A DNA stretch of 64,000 nt from Saprospiraceae bacterium (GTDB taxonomy: Bacteria; Bacteroidota; Bacteroidia; Chitinophagales; Saprospiraceae). Positions 45,427 to 53,280 of the stretch are shown in pieces. The DNA lies in the NCBI GenBank assembly GCA_026982695.1, contig JALSGS010000006.1:52534-116533 (forward strand), given 5' to 3'. The notes under the pieces are model-generated. The model did no database searches. It was given only the letters and a program-made list of their open reading frames with translations, and had not been told where the DNA came from. The position numbers and the translations under genes are program-made. Every line of letters begins with the position of its first letter. Within the stretch, counting starts at the first letter, position 1.

Positions 45427-46182
45427 TTACCAGCGCAGCGACAGGCACGTAAGGCCGCCATCCATCTTCTGAAACTCACTCATAGGCACCTCGATGGTTT
45501 TTTTGCCAAGCCTGGTGACAAAGTTGCGCACCGACGGAAAGCCGCTAGGCACCAGTAGCCAATCGTTGATAGGCAGGCTATTAGCGGCATACCATTCTTC
45601 TTGGGGTGGTACAAAAACCTCAAGATCAGGGAGTTGTTCGGCAAACCACGAGGTGCCTACGAAGTGGCGCGTGTCGATGGCGGTGAGCCCTGTTTTGAGG
45701 TGCAGTACGCCGTGTACGGGTACCAAGCGTGTATGGAAACCTTCGCGCTGCACGAGCTCGGCAAGCTGGCGAGCACCCGCTTCGTTGGTGCGTTCCGACA
45801 AGCCGATGAAGAAAGTGTGACCGACTTGCAAGACGTCGCCTCCATCGAGTGTACCTGGTGCCTCGATGTGTACAATTTGCCGAAAGGCAGCAAAGTAATT
45901 GGCAATGGCCAGTGTTTCGCCTCGTCGGCTGGCCGCACCTGGCCGGGTAATGATCGCCATGTGGGGTGTGAGGACAACCGTGTCTTCGACGAAACAACTG
46001 TCTGGGTACTGCGCATCGCCTTCCCATTCTATTACTTGTAGGCCGGCCTGGCGCAGGGCGGTGCAATAGGCTTGGTGTTGGGCTAAAGCCAATGTATAGT
46101 CGGGGCTACCCAAGTTGGCAGTAGTAAGGCCAGCAGCAAAGTTGGATGTAGGGCGGCGTACCAATGCGTGAGTGAGTTGCAT
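45427..46182 (-). CDS. Dimethylargininase-like amidinohydrolase (DDAH family)
   Basis: 251 residues from the ATG at 46182. Amidinotransferase/DDAH fold: CFVEDTVVLTPHMAIITRPGAASRRGE, DGGDVLQVGHTFFIGLSERTNEAGARQLAEL, the His region VHGVLHLKTGLTAID, and the nucleophile C246 in MDGGLTCLSLRW near the C terminus. DDAH enzymes hydrolyse methylated arginines to citrulline and methylamines; related enzymes act on other guanidines, so the substrate is not certain. It is transcribed away from the amidohydrolase gene. Confidence 0.9.
   Translation of the reverse strand: MQLTHALVRRPTSNFAAGLTTANLGSPDYTLALAQHQAYCTALRQAGLQVIEWEGDAQYPDSCFVEDTVVLTPHMAIITRPGAASRRGETLAIANYFAAFRQIVHIEAPGTLDGGDVLQVGHTFFIGLSERTNEAGARQLAELVQREGFHTRLVPVHGVLHLKTGLTAIDTRHFVGTSWFAEQLPDLEVFVPPQEEWYAANSLPINDWLLVPSGFPSVRNFVTRLGKKTIEVPMSEFQKMDGGLTCLSLRW
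45876..45888 (-). repeat. Dispersed 13-base motif GCCTTTCGGCAAA, copy 3
   Basis: Exact copy inside the DDAH-like gene, reading GCCTTTCGGCAAA on the minus (coding) strand. Confidence 0.7.
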
Positions 46183-46257
46183 GACGATTTCCATTTTGCA
46201 CTTGCGCTGCAATATCGGAATGTGTGGCTATGTAATGCGAGTAACTGAATTGCTATG

Positions 46258-46270
46258 TTTGCCGAAAGGC
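46258..46270 (-). repeat. Dispersed 13-base motif GCCTTTCGGCAAA, copy 4
   Basis: Exact copy in the leader of the amidohydrolase gene. With the next three bases it forms the full hairpin TTTGCC-GAAA-GGCAAA, 19 bases before the ATG. Confidence 0.7.
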
Positions 46271-46291
46271 AAACTAAAACACACACCCGAC

Positions 46292-47872
46292 ATGAAAGCA
46301 TTGTTCATAGCGCTGAGCTTGTTGTATAGCTACCCGCTCCTTGCACAGATAGAAAAAGCACCGCCACGCCAGCGGGGAGAAGGACCATGGCCCCAACTCA
46401 TCATTCGTGGCGTGACGCTGATCAATGGCAATGGTGCACCTCCCTTTGGGCCCGTCGATATCGTCATTGAGCAAAACCGCATCCAGCGCATCGTGCCCGT
46501 AGGAGCACCGGGCATGCCCCTGGAGGGCGTGCGGCGCCCTGAGTTGACCCCTGGCGGCAAAGAGCTGGACTGTGAAGGCATGTATGCCTTGCCGGGCTTT
46601 GTCGACATGCACGGCCACATTGGTGGAGAGGCACAAGGCACGCCTGCGGAGTACGTCTTCAAACTATGGCTGGCACATGGCATTACTACCATCCGAGATC
46701 CAGCTTGCGGCAACGGTCTCGAGTGGGTGCTTGAACACAAGCACAAAAGTGCGCGCAACGAAATTACTGCACCGCGCATCATGGCCTATACGGCTTTTGG
46801 CCAAGGTTGGGACCATCGTCCTAATACCGCCGAAGAGGCACGCCAATGGGTACGCGAAAATGCAGCCAATGGCGCAGACGGCATCAAGTTCTTTGGCGCG
46901 CCGCCCGAAGTGATGGCTGCAGCGCTAGACGAAAACAAAAAGCTGGGCCTGCGTTCGGCTTGCCACCACGCACAGATGGATGTGGCGCGCTGGAACGTGT
47001 TGCACTCTGCACGCGCTGGCCTCACTACGATGGAGCACTGGTACGGATTGCCCGAAGCGCTGTTTACCGATCGCAGCGTGCAGTACTATCCGCTCAACTA
47101 CAACTATCGCAATGAGCAGCACCGCTTCGAGGAAGCCGGCAAACTGTGGAAACAAGCCGCTCCACCTTACTCTGACAAGTGGAATGAGGTGATGAACGAA
47201 CTTATCAGCCTGGACTTCACCATCGACCCAACCTTCAACATCTACGAAGCCAGCCGCGATCTGCACCGCGCGCGCCGCCTTGAGTGGCATGAGCGCTATA
47301 CCTTGCCGTCGTTGTGGCGCTTCTTCCAGCCTAGCCGCATCTCTCACGGCTCGTACTGGCACTACTGGGGCACCGAGCAGGAGGTAGCCTGGAAAGAAAA
47401 TTACCGCTTGTGGATGACCTTTGTCAATGAGTTCAAAAATCGGGGTGGGCGCGTCACTGCGGGGTCCGACTGTGGCTACATTTGGGAAGTGTACGGATTT
47501 GGCTATATCAGAGAGCTCGAGCTCTTGCGCGAGGCAGGCTTTCACCCCTTGGAGGTGATTCGGGCCGCCACACTCAATGGCGCCGAAGCGCTGGGCCTTG
47601 CCGATCAAATCGGTACCATCGAGCCGGGCAAGCTGGCCGACATCGTCATCGTCGAGGAAAACCCACTGGAAAATCTCAAAGTGCTGTACGGTACCGGAGC
47701 CATTAAGCTCAACGAACACAACGAAGTGGTGCGCGTAGGAGGAGTGAAATACACCATCAAAGACGGCATTGTGTACGATGCCAAGCAGCTGCTAAAAGAC
47801 GTAGCACGTATCGTCGAAGAGGCCAAAGCGCGCGAAGGCTTCGAAATCACACAACCTGCTGCCGATTGGTGA
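46292..47872 (+). CDS. Exported amidohydrolase
   Basis: 526 residues from the ATG at 46292; signal peptide ending in PLLAQ. Amidohydrolase superfamily: metal motif HGHIGG in GFVDMHGHIGGEA, a candidate Lys in GADGIKFFGAPPE, HH in RSACHHAQMDVARWN, EHW in TTMEHWYG, the Asp motif TAGSDCGYIWE, and the C-terminal GTIEPGKLADIVIVEENPLENL. Probably a binuclear or mononuclear metal enzyme acting on cyclic amides or dipeptides in the periplasm; substrate unknown. Confidence 0.9.
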   Translation: MKALFIALSLLYSYPLLAQIEKAPPRQRGEGPWPQLIIRGVTLINGNGAPPFGPVDIVIEQNRIQRIVPVGAPGMPLEGVRRPELTPGGKELDCEGMYALPGFVDMHGHIGGEAQGTPAEYVFKLWLAHGITTIRDPACGNGLEWVLEHKHKSARNEITAPRIMAYTAFGQGWDHRPNTAEEARQWVRENAANGADGIKFFGAPPEVMAAALDENKKLGLRSACHHAQMDVARWNVLHSARAGLTTMEHWYGLPEALFTDRSVQYYPLNYNYRNEQHRFEEAGKLWKQAAPPYSDKWNEVMNELISLDFTIDPTFNIYEASRDLHRARRLEWHERYTLPSLWRFFQPSRISHGSYWHYWGTEQEVAWKENYRLWMTFVNEFKNRGGRVTAGSDCGYIWEVYGFGYIRELELLREAGFHPLEVIRAATLNGAEALGLADQIGTIEPGKLADIVIVEENPLENLKVLYGTGAIKLNEHNEVVRVGGVKYTIKDGIVYDAKQLLKDVARIVEEAKAREGFEITQPAADW

Positions 47873-47927
47873 ATTGCTGTGGGCCATCTGGCAAAAAAGT
47901 AGGCTTCTGTGTTTGAGTACAAAACCC

Positions 47928-48731
47928 ATGTCTATGCAATGCACTGATCAACTAGGCCGCCACATCGTCTTGCACACCTTCCCGCCGCGCCGCATCGTGT
48001 CGGTAGTGCCTTCGCAAACGGAGTTGTTGGCCGACCTAGGCCTCGAAGAGGAAGTAGTGGGTATTACAAAATTTTGCGTACACCCACAGCACTGGTATCG
48101 CAGCAAAACACGAGTGGGTGGTACAAAAAAGCTGCACCTGGACCGCATCGATGAGCTCCAGCCCGATCTCATTTTGGCCAACAAAGAGGAAAACGAGCGC
48201 ACGCAGATCGAGGCACTTGCTGCCCGATATCCCGTTTGGGTGAGCGATATCGTACAACTCGAAGATGCACTCGATATGATTTGTCGCGTCGGCGCTTTAG
48301 TAGGTCATACACAGATGGCCATACAAATGGCGCATCGCATCCGAGAAGGCTTTGCGCGCTTGCGCCAGCAGGCAATGAGCCATTACCCCATACGCGTGGC
48401 CTATTTCATTTGGCGGCAGCCGTGGATGGTGGTGGGCAATGATACTTTTATCCATTCGGTACTGCAAGCAGCTGGATTGGTCAATGTCTTTGCCGACAGG
48501 TCGCGCTATCCAGAAGTACAGCTTGAAGAAGTAGAAGAGGCAGCGCCCGATGTGCTGTTGCTCTCTTCAGAGCCTTTCCCTTTTGGCCAGCGGCATGTGC
48601 GTGAATTGGCTACCTACTTGCCTCACATACCGGCGGTGCTGGTCGATGGGCAAATGTGCTCGTGGTATGGCAGCCGATTATTGTACACTACTGACTATTT
48701 GGCGCAGTTTGTCGCAAAATTGCAAGATTGA
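47928..48731 (+). CDS. Helical-backbone metal-receptor protein without signal peptide
   Basis: 267 residues from the ATG at 47928. The fold is that of ABC-transporter cobalamin or siderophore binding proteins (BtuF-like): RRIVSVVPSQTELLADLGLEEEVVGITKFC, DRIDELQPDLILANKEENERTQIEAL, and APDVLLLSSEPFPFGQRHVREL. No signal peptide or lipobox is present in any possible N terminus, so it is probably cytoplasmic, unlike transport receptors. No permease or ATPase gene is adjacent. A binding or salvage role for a corrinoid or metal chelate is possible. Confidence 0.82.
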   Translation: MSMQCTDQLGRHIVLHTFPPRRIVSVVPSQTELLADLGLEEEVVGITKFCVHPQHWYRSKTRVGGTKKLHLDRIDELQPDLILANKEENERTQIEALAARYPVWVSDIVQLEDALDMICRVGALVGHTQMAIQMAHRIREGFARLRQQAMSHYPIRVAYFIWRQPWMVVGNDTFIHSVLQAAGLVNVFADRSRYPEVQLEEVEEAAPDVLLLSSEPFPFGQRHVRELATYLPHIPAVLVDGQMCSWYGSRLLYTTDYLAQFVAKLQD

Positions 48732-48766
48732 TACACGTACTTTTACCCAATAAAGCCAATTGTTAC

Positions 48767-50470
48767 ATGACTCGAATGTTCCTTAGTGCATGGCTATGTG
48801 CCAGCACATGGCTCTTGCTTGCACAAAACAAGTCCTTAGCTCCACTTGCTTTTCGCCCGGGAAAAGTAGTATTACACCTTCAACCTGGATATACCTTCTC
48901 TGACTTCGTCGCAGCCTTTCGGCAAATGCATACACCTCGAACTGGCTATAGTGGCGTGCCCATACAGCAGCGCATATTGTCCGAACCACTTGGCCTATAC
49001 CTCGTAGCTGTACCCGTAGGTCAAGAAGACGACCTATGTGCAGCCTTTCGGCAAATGCCTATGGTACGTGCTGCGCACCCCGATTATCTGTTACACATGC
49101 GAAATACACAGCCCGATGATCCACTTTTTGCCTACCAGTGGGCTTTGACAACTATTGGTGCCGATCGGGTATGGGATGTTTCAACAGGTGGGTATACCCT
49201 CTCTAATAGAGAAGTCGTGATCGGTGTAGTGGATGGCGGCTTCGATATATACCACGAAGACTTGATCGCCAATATCTGGGTGAACCCCCATGAAGTGCCC
49301 AACGACGGGCAAGACAACGACGGCAATGGCTATGTCGATGATGTATATGGCTGGAACTTTATCGATGATAGCCCCGAACATAGCATAAGTAATAACTCAA
49401 TCAACCCCCATCACGGCAACAATGTATGTGGAGTGATCGGCGCAGAGGGCAATAATGCTGTGGGTATCGCTGGCGTCAACTGGCAGGTGAAACTATTGCC
49501 TATGGAAGGGCGCTACGTGTCCGAAATTGTACAAGCTTTTGCCTATGCTGCTGACTTGCGCACGCGATACAACGAGAGCAATGGCACACAAGGTGCTTTT
49601 GTAGTGGCCGTGAATGCTTCTTTGGGTATCGATCAGGTGTGGTGCGAGGAAATCCCCTCGTGGCAGGCCATGTACGACATCTTGGGTAATGCTGGTATCC
49701 TGAGCGTGGCGGCTACTACCAACGATAGCATCAATGTAGATGAAAAAGGAGACATGCCTACCACTTGTCCCAGCGAATTTTTGATCACTGTCACGGCCAG
49801 CAACGAACAAGACCTGCATGCCAGTTCGGGTTACGGCGCCATCTCGATCGATTTGGCGGCCCCTGGAAGGAATATTACTACTACAGCCAATGACAACGAA
49901 TACACCTATGCACAAGATGGCACTTCCATGGCAGCCCCTTTTGTAGCAGGTACTATCGGATTGTTGTATGCGATGCCTTCACCCGATTTAGATGCGCTGG
50001 CACTGTCCGATCCGCCAGCAGCAGCTCGCCTACTACGCGACGCCATATTGCGTACGGTGACGCCAGTGCCCAACCTCGAGGGAAAGAGCGTCACTGCCGG
50101 CCGCCTCGACTTGTACGAGGCTATGCGTTACCTACATGCCTGGACCATTGCCTCTGCCGATCAGCGCACTCAAGGCGATTTCTTGTTTACTTATACGGGC
50201 TTCGATGGCGTATTGCAAGTGTGGCCCAACCCTTTTGCCCAAGGAGAGCTGTTTGTAAGCTATGCCACTACAGATTTCGAGCCCGTGACGCTTTTTATAT
50301 ATGACATGCATGGCCGTTTGATGTATCAGCAAACTCAAGTTACCTTGGCCTTTGAACCGCAAACCATCGCAATCTCCGATGCAGCTACTTGGCCTGCAGG
50401 AGTATATGTGGCAACACTGAAAAGCGAGCTTCACCCACCCATCACTAAGGTGATTCTCAAGGTGCCCTAA
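48767..50470 (+). CDS. Secreted subtilase (S8) with T9SS-like C-terminal domain
   Basis: 567 residues from the ATG at 48767. Signal peptide ending in LLAQ, a propeptide to about residue 120, and a subtilisin domain with D156 (VIGVVDGGFD), H216 (NPHHGNNVCGVIGAEGNN) and the Ser in GTSMAAPFVAG. A calcium-type loop NDGQDNDGNGYVDDVYGWNF is present. The end (VWPNPFAQGELFVSY, IYDMHGRLMYQ, WPAGVYVATL) resembles a T9SS sorting domain. Probably a surface or secreted protease. The propeptide holds two copies of AAFRQM encoded by an identical 19-base stretch. Confidence 0.92.
   Translation: MTRMFLSAWLCASTWLLLAQNKSLAPLAFRPGKVVLHLQPGYTFSDFVAAFRQMHTPRTGYSGVPIQQRILSEPLGLYLVAVPVGQEDDLCAAFRQMPMVRAAHPDYLLHMRNTQPDDPLFAYQWALTTIGADRVWDVSTGGYTLSNREVVIGVVDGGFDIYHEDLIANIWVNPHEVPNDGQDNDGNGYVDDVYGWNFIDDSPEHSISNNSINPHHGNNVCGVIGAEGNNAVGIAGVNWQVKLLPMEGRYVSEIVQAFAYAADLRTRYNESNGTQGAFVVAVNASLGIDQVWCEEIPSWQAMYDILGNAGILSVAATTNDSINVDEKGDMPTTCPSEFLITVTASNEQDLHASSGYGAISIDLAAPGRNITTTANDNEYTYAQDGTSMAAPFVAGTIGLLYAMPSPDLDALALSDPPAAARLLRDAILRTVTPVPNLEGKSVTAGRLDLYEAMRYLHAWTIASADQRTQGDFLFTYTGFDGVLQVWPNPFAQGELFVSYATTDFEPVTLFIYDMHGRLMYQQTQVTLAFEPQTIAISDAATWPAGVYVATLKSELHPPITKVILKVP
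48914..48926 (+). repeat. Dispersed 13-base motif GCCTTTCGGCAAA, copy 5
   Basis: Exact copy in the subtilase propeptide region. Confidence 0.7.
49043..49055 (+). repeat. Dispersed 13-base motif GCCTTTCGGCAAA, copy 6
   Basis: Exact copy 129 bases (43 codons) after copy 5, in the same frame. Confidence 0.7.
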
Positions 50471-50553
50471 TGCTTATTGTTTGGGCAACCTTTCTTATCT
50501 TTGAAGTGTTAGAAACAGTGCATGTAGTGAGCGGAATTTTTTTCAATAAAATT

Positions 50554-50583
50554 TTTGGAAAAAAGTAAAGAGCCTTACCTTTG
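50554..50583 (+). promoter_or_regulatory. Promoter of the tRNA-Arg/rpmB operon
   Basis: TTTG at 50554-50557 and TACCTTTG at 50576-50583 with an 18-base gap. One of the clearest promoters here. Confidence 0.82.
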
Positions 50584-50660
50584 CACGCGCATTTGAAAAA
50601 TAGCTCACACTGTGAGAGGGCTTAGACCAAAGGGTCATAGCGGGAAAATGCAAAAAACGC

Positions 50661-50737
50661 GGCTCCGTAGCTTAATTGGATAGAGCACCTGACTACGGAT
50701 CAGGAGGTTGGAGGTTCGAGTCCTCCCGGAGTCACCA
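50661..50737 (+). tRNA. tRNA-Arg (ACG)
   Basis: Cloverleaf with anticodon ACG at 50695-50697 in loop CTACGGA. Acceptor GGCTCCG pairs with CGGAGTC (one G-T pair), and CCA is encoded at 50735-50737. Lies between a strong promoter and the L28 gene. Confidence 0.95.
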
Positions 50738-50836
50738 CAGCTTTTAAGGAAGTGGACACAAAATCGTGCTCCACTTCACTTTTTTATGGAGGGCCGGTAG
50801 GAATCTCTTTTTTTACTACCTGAAAAAAGACACGTC

Positions 50837-51085
50837 ATGTCTAAGATTTGCCAGCTTACAGGAAAGCGCCCCATTACAGGTAATCACGTTTCGCACTCGA
50901 ACCGCAAGACGAAGCGCCGTTTTTTGCCCAACCTGCACAAAAAGCGCTTCTACATTCCCGAGCTCAACAAGTGGGTGACACTCAAAGTGAGCACCAGTGC
51001 AATGCGTACGATCAACAAATTGGGTATTTACGCTTATTTGAAAAAGTTGGAGCGCAAAGGCGTCGATACAGGTGTGAAGCTCTGA
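50837..51085 (+). CDS. rpmB: Large-subunit ribosomal protein L28
   Basis: 82 residues: [32 protein letters not shown] and the strand region [25 protein letters not shown] match bL28. The order L28-L33-DUF4295-FtsY is characteristic of Bacteroidota. It is probably co-transcribed with the tRNA-Arg upstream and with rpmG, 28 bases downstream. Confidence 0.96.
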   Translation: MSKICQLTGKRPITGNHVSHSNRKTKRRFLPNLHKKRFYIPELNKWVTLKVSTSAMRTINKLGIYAYLKKLERKGVDTGVKL

Positions 51086-51113
51086 TCTATTTCAATTAAA
51101 AAAACTACGAGCC

Positions 51114-51302
51114 ATGGCCAAAAAAGGAAAAGGCAACCGCATACAGGTTATTTTAGAGTGTACGGAGCACAAAAAAACAGGGCTGCCCGGCACTTCCCGC
51201 TATGTGACGCAGAAAAACCGCAAGAACACACCTGAGCGCTTGGAGCTGATGAAGTACAATCCTATCTTGCGCCGCAAGACATTGCACCGCGAAATCAAGT
51301 AA
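51114..51302 (+). CDS. rpmG: Large-subunit ribosomal protein L33
   Basis: 62 residues: [38 protein letters not shown] and [11 protein letters not shown] match bL33. The zinc-ribbon cysteine pairs of the C+ form are absent (only one Cys), so this is a zinc-free form. Confidence 0.95.
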   Translation: MAKKGKGNRIQVILECTEHKKTGLPGTSRYVTQKNRKNTPERLELMKYNPILRRKTLHREIK

Positions 51303-51358
51303 TTTTGGGTGTGCTGGCCAATGCTCGGTTCATTCCCAAATCTTAAAAGTATTGCATC

Positions 51359-51535
51359 ATGGCCAAAAAAGTAAGTAAAAACGCCCGCGTGGCTAAACGT
51401 GCTCAAAATGCTGGTACAGGGCGCGACCACGTCAAGGTCGTCCAGAGCATCAAAGATCCCAAAACGGGCAAGTATACCTACAAAGAAGTGATCATCCACA
51501 AAGACAAGGTCAAGGAGTTTTTGGCCAAGAAATAA
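51359..51535 (+). CDS. DUF4295 family small basic protein
   Basis: 58 residues, short and very basic: MAKKVSKNARVAKRA, then DHVKVVQSIKDPKTGKYTYKEVII and the end DKVKEFLAKK. This is the DUF4295 protein that follows L33 in Bacteroidota. Its size, charge and place point to a ribosomal or ribosome-bound protein; it may be the Bacteroidota-specific large-subunit protein called bL38, but I am not certain of that identity. It begins 56 bases after rpmG. Confidence 0.9.
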   Translation: MAKKVSKNARVAKRAQNAGTGRDHVKVVQSIKDPKTGKYTYKEVIIHKDKVKEFLAKK

Positions 51536-51570
51536 GTAAAAAACACTGACGCCTTTACTTTTGTGGGGAG

Positions 51571-51607
51571 AGGCTTTTTCGGGGCGATAACTCGGAAAAG
51601 CCTTTTT
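51571..51607 (+). terminator. Terminator between the DUF4295 gene and ftsY
   Basis: Stem AGGCTTTTTCG / CGGAAAAGCCT (51571-51581 with about 51593-51603, one G-T pair), followed by TTTTTG. Ends the ribosomal-protein transcript. Confidence 0.75.
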
Positions 51608-51689
51608 GCTATTTTCCCTATGGGAATGGAATCATGAGCTGTATGGGCGTTGTTATGACTCTTTGAGCGTTGTTTCAAAAAAGGAGATT

Positions 51690-52652
51690 ATGGGTTTTTT
51701 TAAGAAGTTTTTTAGCAAGGAAAAAAAAGAAGATCTGGATAAAGGCCTAGCCAAGACCAGGGAAGGTTTATTGGGCAAACTGGCCCGTGCAGTAGCAGGT
51801 AAATCTACTGTGGATGCGGAGGTGCTCGATGAGTTGGAACAGATCCTGATCACCTCTGATGTCGGGCTGGACACGACGATCAAAATCATCAAGCGCATAG
51901 AGCAACGAGTGGCTCGTGACAAATACATGAATGCTGCAGAGCTGGACCGCATCCTCAGAGAAGAGATCATGGCATTGCTCGAGCAGCAAGACAGTGAAAC
52001 ACACGGGTTCGAGATTCCTCAAGGTATTAAGCCCTATGTAATGTTGGTAGTAGGAGTCAATGGTGTAGGCAAGACGACTACCATCGGCAAGCTGGCCGCT
52101 CAGTTTAAGAAGCAGGGGAAGAAGGTGGTGTTGGGTGCAGCAGATACCTTCCGCGCCGCAGCTGTAGATCAGCTCAAGATCTGGTCAGAGCGCGTAGGTT
52201 GCGACTTCTACAGCAAGGGAATGGGGGTCGATCCTGCTGCTGTAGCTTATGAAACAGTGCAGTATGCCCTCAACCACGACTTAGATGTCGCTATCATCGA
52301 TACGGCAGGCCGTCTGCACAACAAGATCAATCTCATGCGGGAGCTGAGCAAAATACGGCGCTCTATTGGCAAAAAACTGCAAGGCGCTCCCCATGAGGTA
52401 CTATTGGTCCTGGACGCTACTACAGGACAAAATGCCATTGAGCAAGCACGACAATTTTCAGAAGCTACTGAAGTAACTGCCCTGGCAATAACCAAATTAG
52501 ATGGCACAGCAAAAGGAGGGGTAGCCATTGGCATTACTGACCAATTCAAAATCCCTATCAAGTATATAGGCGTGGGTGAAGGTATTGATCATCTTCAAGT
52601 ATTTGATAAAGAGGCATTTGTCGAGTCGCTTTTTCAAAAATCGAATGCCTAA
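51690..52652 (+). CDS. ftsY: Signal recognition particle receptor FtsY
   Basis: 320 residues from the ATG at 51690, which has AAGGAG four bases upstream. The short basic N terminus (MGFFKKFFSKEKKED) replaces the long acidic A domain of E. coli FtsY. The NG domain shows the P-loop GVNGVGKTT at 122-130, then DTFRAAAVDQL, DTAGRLHNKINLMREL and ITKLDGTAKGG. It docks ribosome-SRP complexes at the membrane for co-translational insertion. Confidence 0.96.
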   Translation: MGFFKKFFSKEKKEDLDKGLAKTREGLLGKLARAVAGKSTVDAEVLDELEQILITSDVGLDTTIKIIKRIEQRVARDKYMNAAELDRILREEIMALLEQQDSETHGFEIPQGIKPYVMLVVGVNGVGKTTTIGKLAAQFKKQGKKVVLGAADTFRAAAVDQLKIWSERVGCDFYSKGMGVDPAAVAYETVQYALNHDLDVAIIDTAGRLHNKINLMRELSKIRRSIGKKLQGAPHEVLLVLDATTGQNAIEQARQFSEATEVTALAITKLDGTAKGGVAIGITDQFKIPIKYIGVGEGIDHLQVFDKEAFVESLFQKSNA

Positions 52653-52987
52653 CCCATTATCTTGAAAGTGCCCGAAAAGACATGTCCATCGGGTAATTGC
52701 AGTACATACCAGCGCGTGCAGGGCCTGTCCATTGGTTGCGATAGTTGCGGCACGACCACACTTCGAGTCCTGTAACAATCGAAAATGATCAGCTCGTTTT
52801 CGGGAAATGCCTCAATGTTCAGTATTGTGAACTGATTGGGCTGTTTGCTTGTGGCTATATAAAAGCCGCTAAGCACGACGAGGCTTGGGTCGTGAAGGAA
52901 GAGGGGATGCTGCTCTTTATAGGGGCAGTAGCGTGCGTGCAAAATGAGCAGAAAAGAGTAGCCATACAGCTGATCATGAATCCCCAC
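52649..52987 (-). CDS. Short protein resembling the T9SS type B (CHU_C) C-terminal domain
   Basis: About 112 residues from a GTG at 52987. The C-terminal 65 residues fit the CHU_C/type B sorting domain in spacing: PNQFTILNIEAFPENELIIFD resembles the family's PN-D-F-I-x-I-E-x-P-x-N-x-L-x-I-F-N pattern, and WYVLQLPDGHVFSGTFKIM resembles its closing strands. The usual NGDG loop and the tryptophan-rich middle are lost. No signal peptide is seen, so it may be a remnant of a larger gene. The last four bases overlap the end of ftsY on the other strand. An overlapping plus-strand frame (52745-53053) is less convincing. Confidence 0.42.
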   Translation of the reverse strand: MGIHDQLYGYSFLLILHARYCPYKEQHPLFLHDPSLVVLSGFYIATSKQPNQFTILNIEAFPENELIIFDCYRTRSVVVPQLSQPMDRPCTRWYVLQLPDGHVFSGTFKIMG

Positions 52988-53153
52988 GACCTGATGCGGG
53001 CCCTACGCGATATGGCTTTGTGGATTGTGGTGCCGTCTATAGCTGCGAACTAGTAGGTGATCTGGTGAGGGGGATCACAATACTACTAATGTATTGCGGG
53101 CTTGGACCATGATGTGATGTTTTTAAAAAATACAGGAAAAAAAACCTTAAAGC

Positions 53154-53186
53154 ACAGGCGGCTGTCGGAAAGTAACAGCCGCCTGT
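53154..53186 (-). terminator. Terminator of the thiolase gene
   Basis: Perfect 12-base stem (53154-53165 with 53175-53186), 9-base loop. On the minus strand GCTTTAAGGTTTTTTTT follows. The remainder of 53004-53280 shows no gene. Confidence 0.75.
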
Positions 53187-53280
53187 TGTCATCTACACGC
53201 AGGAGTACATAAGGTGTAACGTGTAATCTTTGTGTTGAGGGCTATGGCATGGTTTGTCTATGGTTTTGTAGCTATGCGCT

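Noticed and set aside
46925..47719. 264-codon minus-strand frame opposite the amidohydrolase gene
   Set aside because: The plus strand carries the metal-binding motifs; no support for the antisense frame.
52745..53053. 102-codon plus-strand frame after ftsY
   Set aside because: No recognisable pattern, whereas the opposing frame resembles a T9SS sorting domain. Neither is certain.
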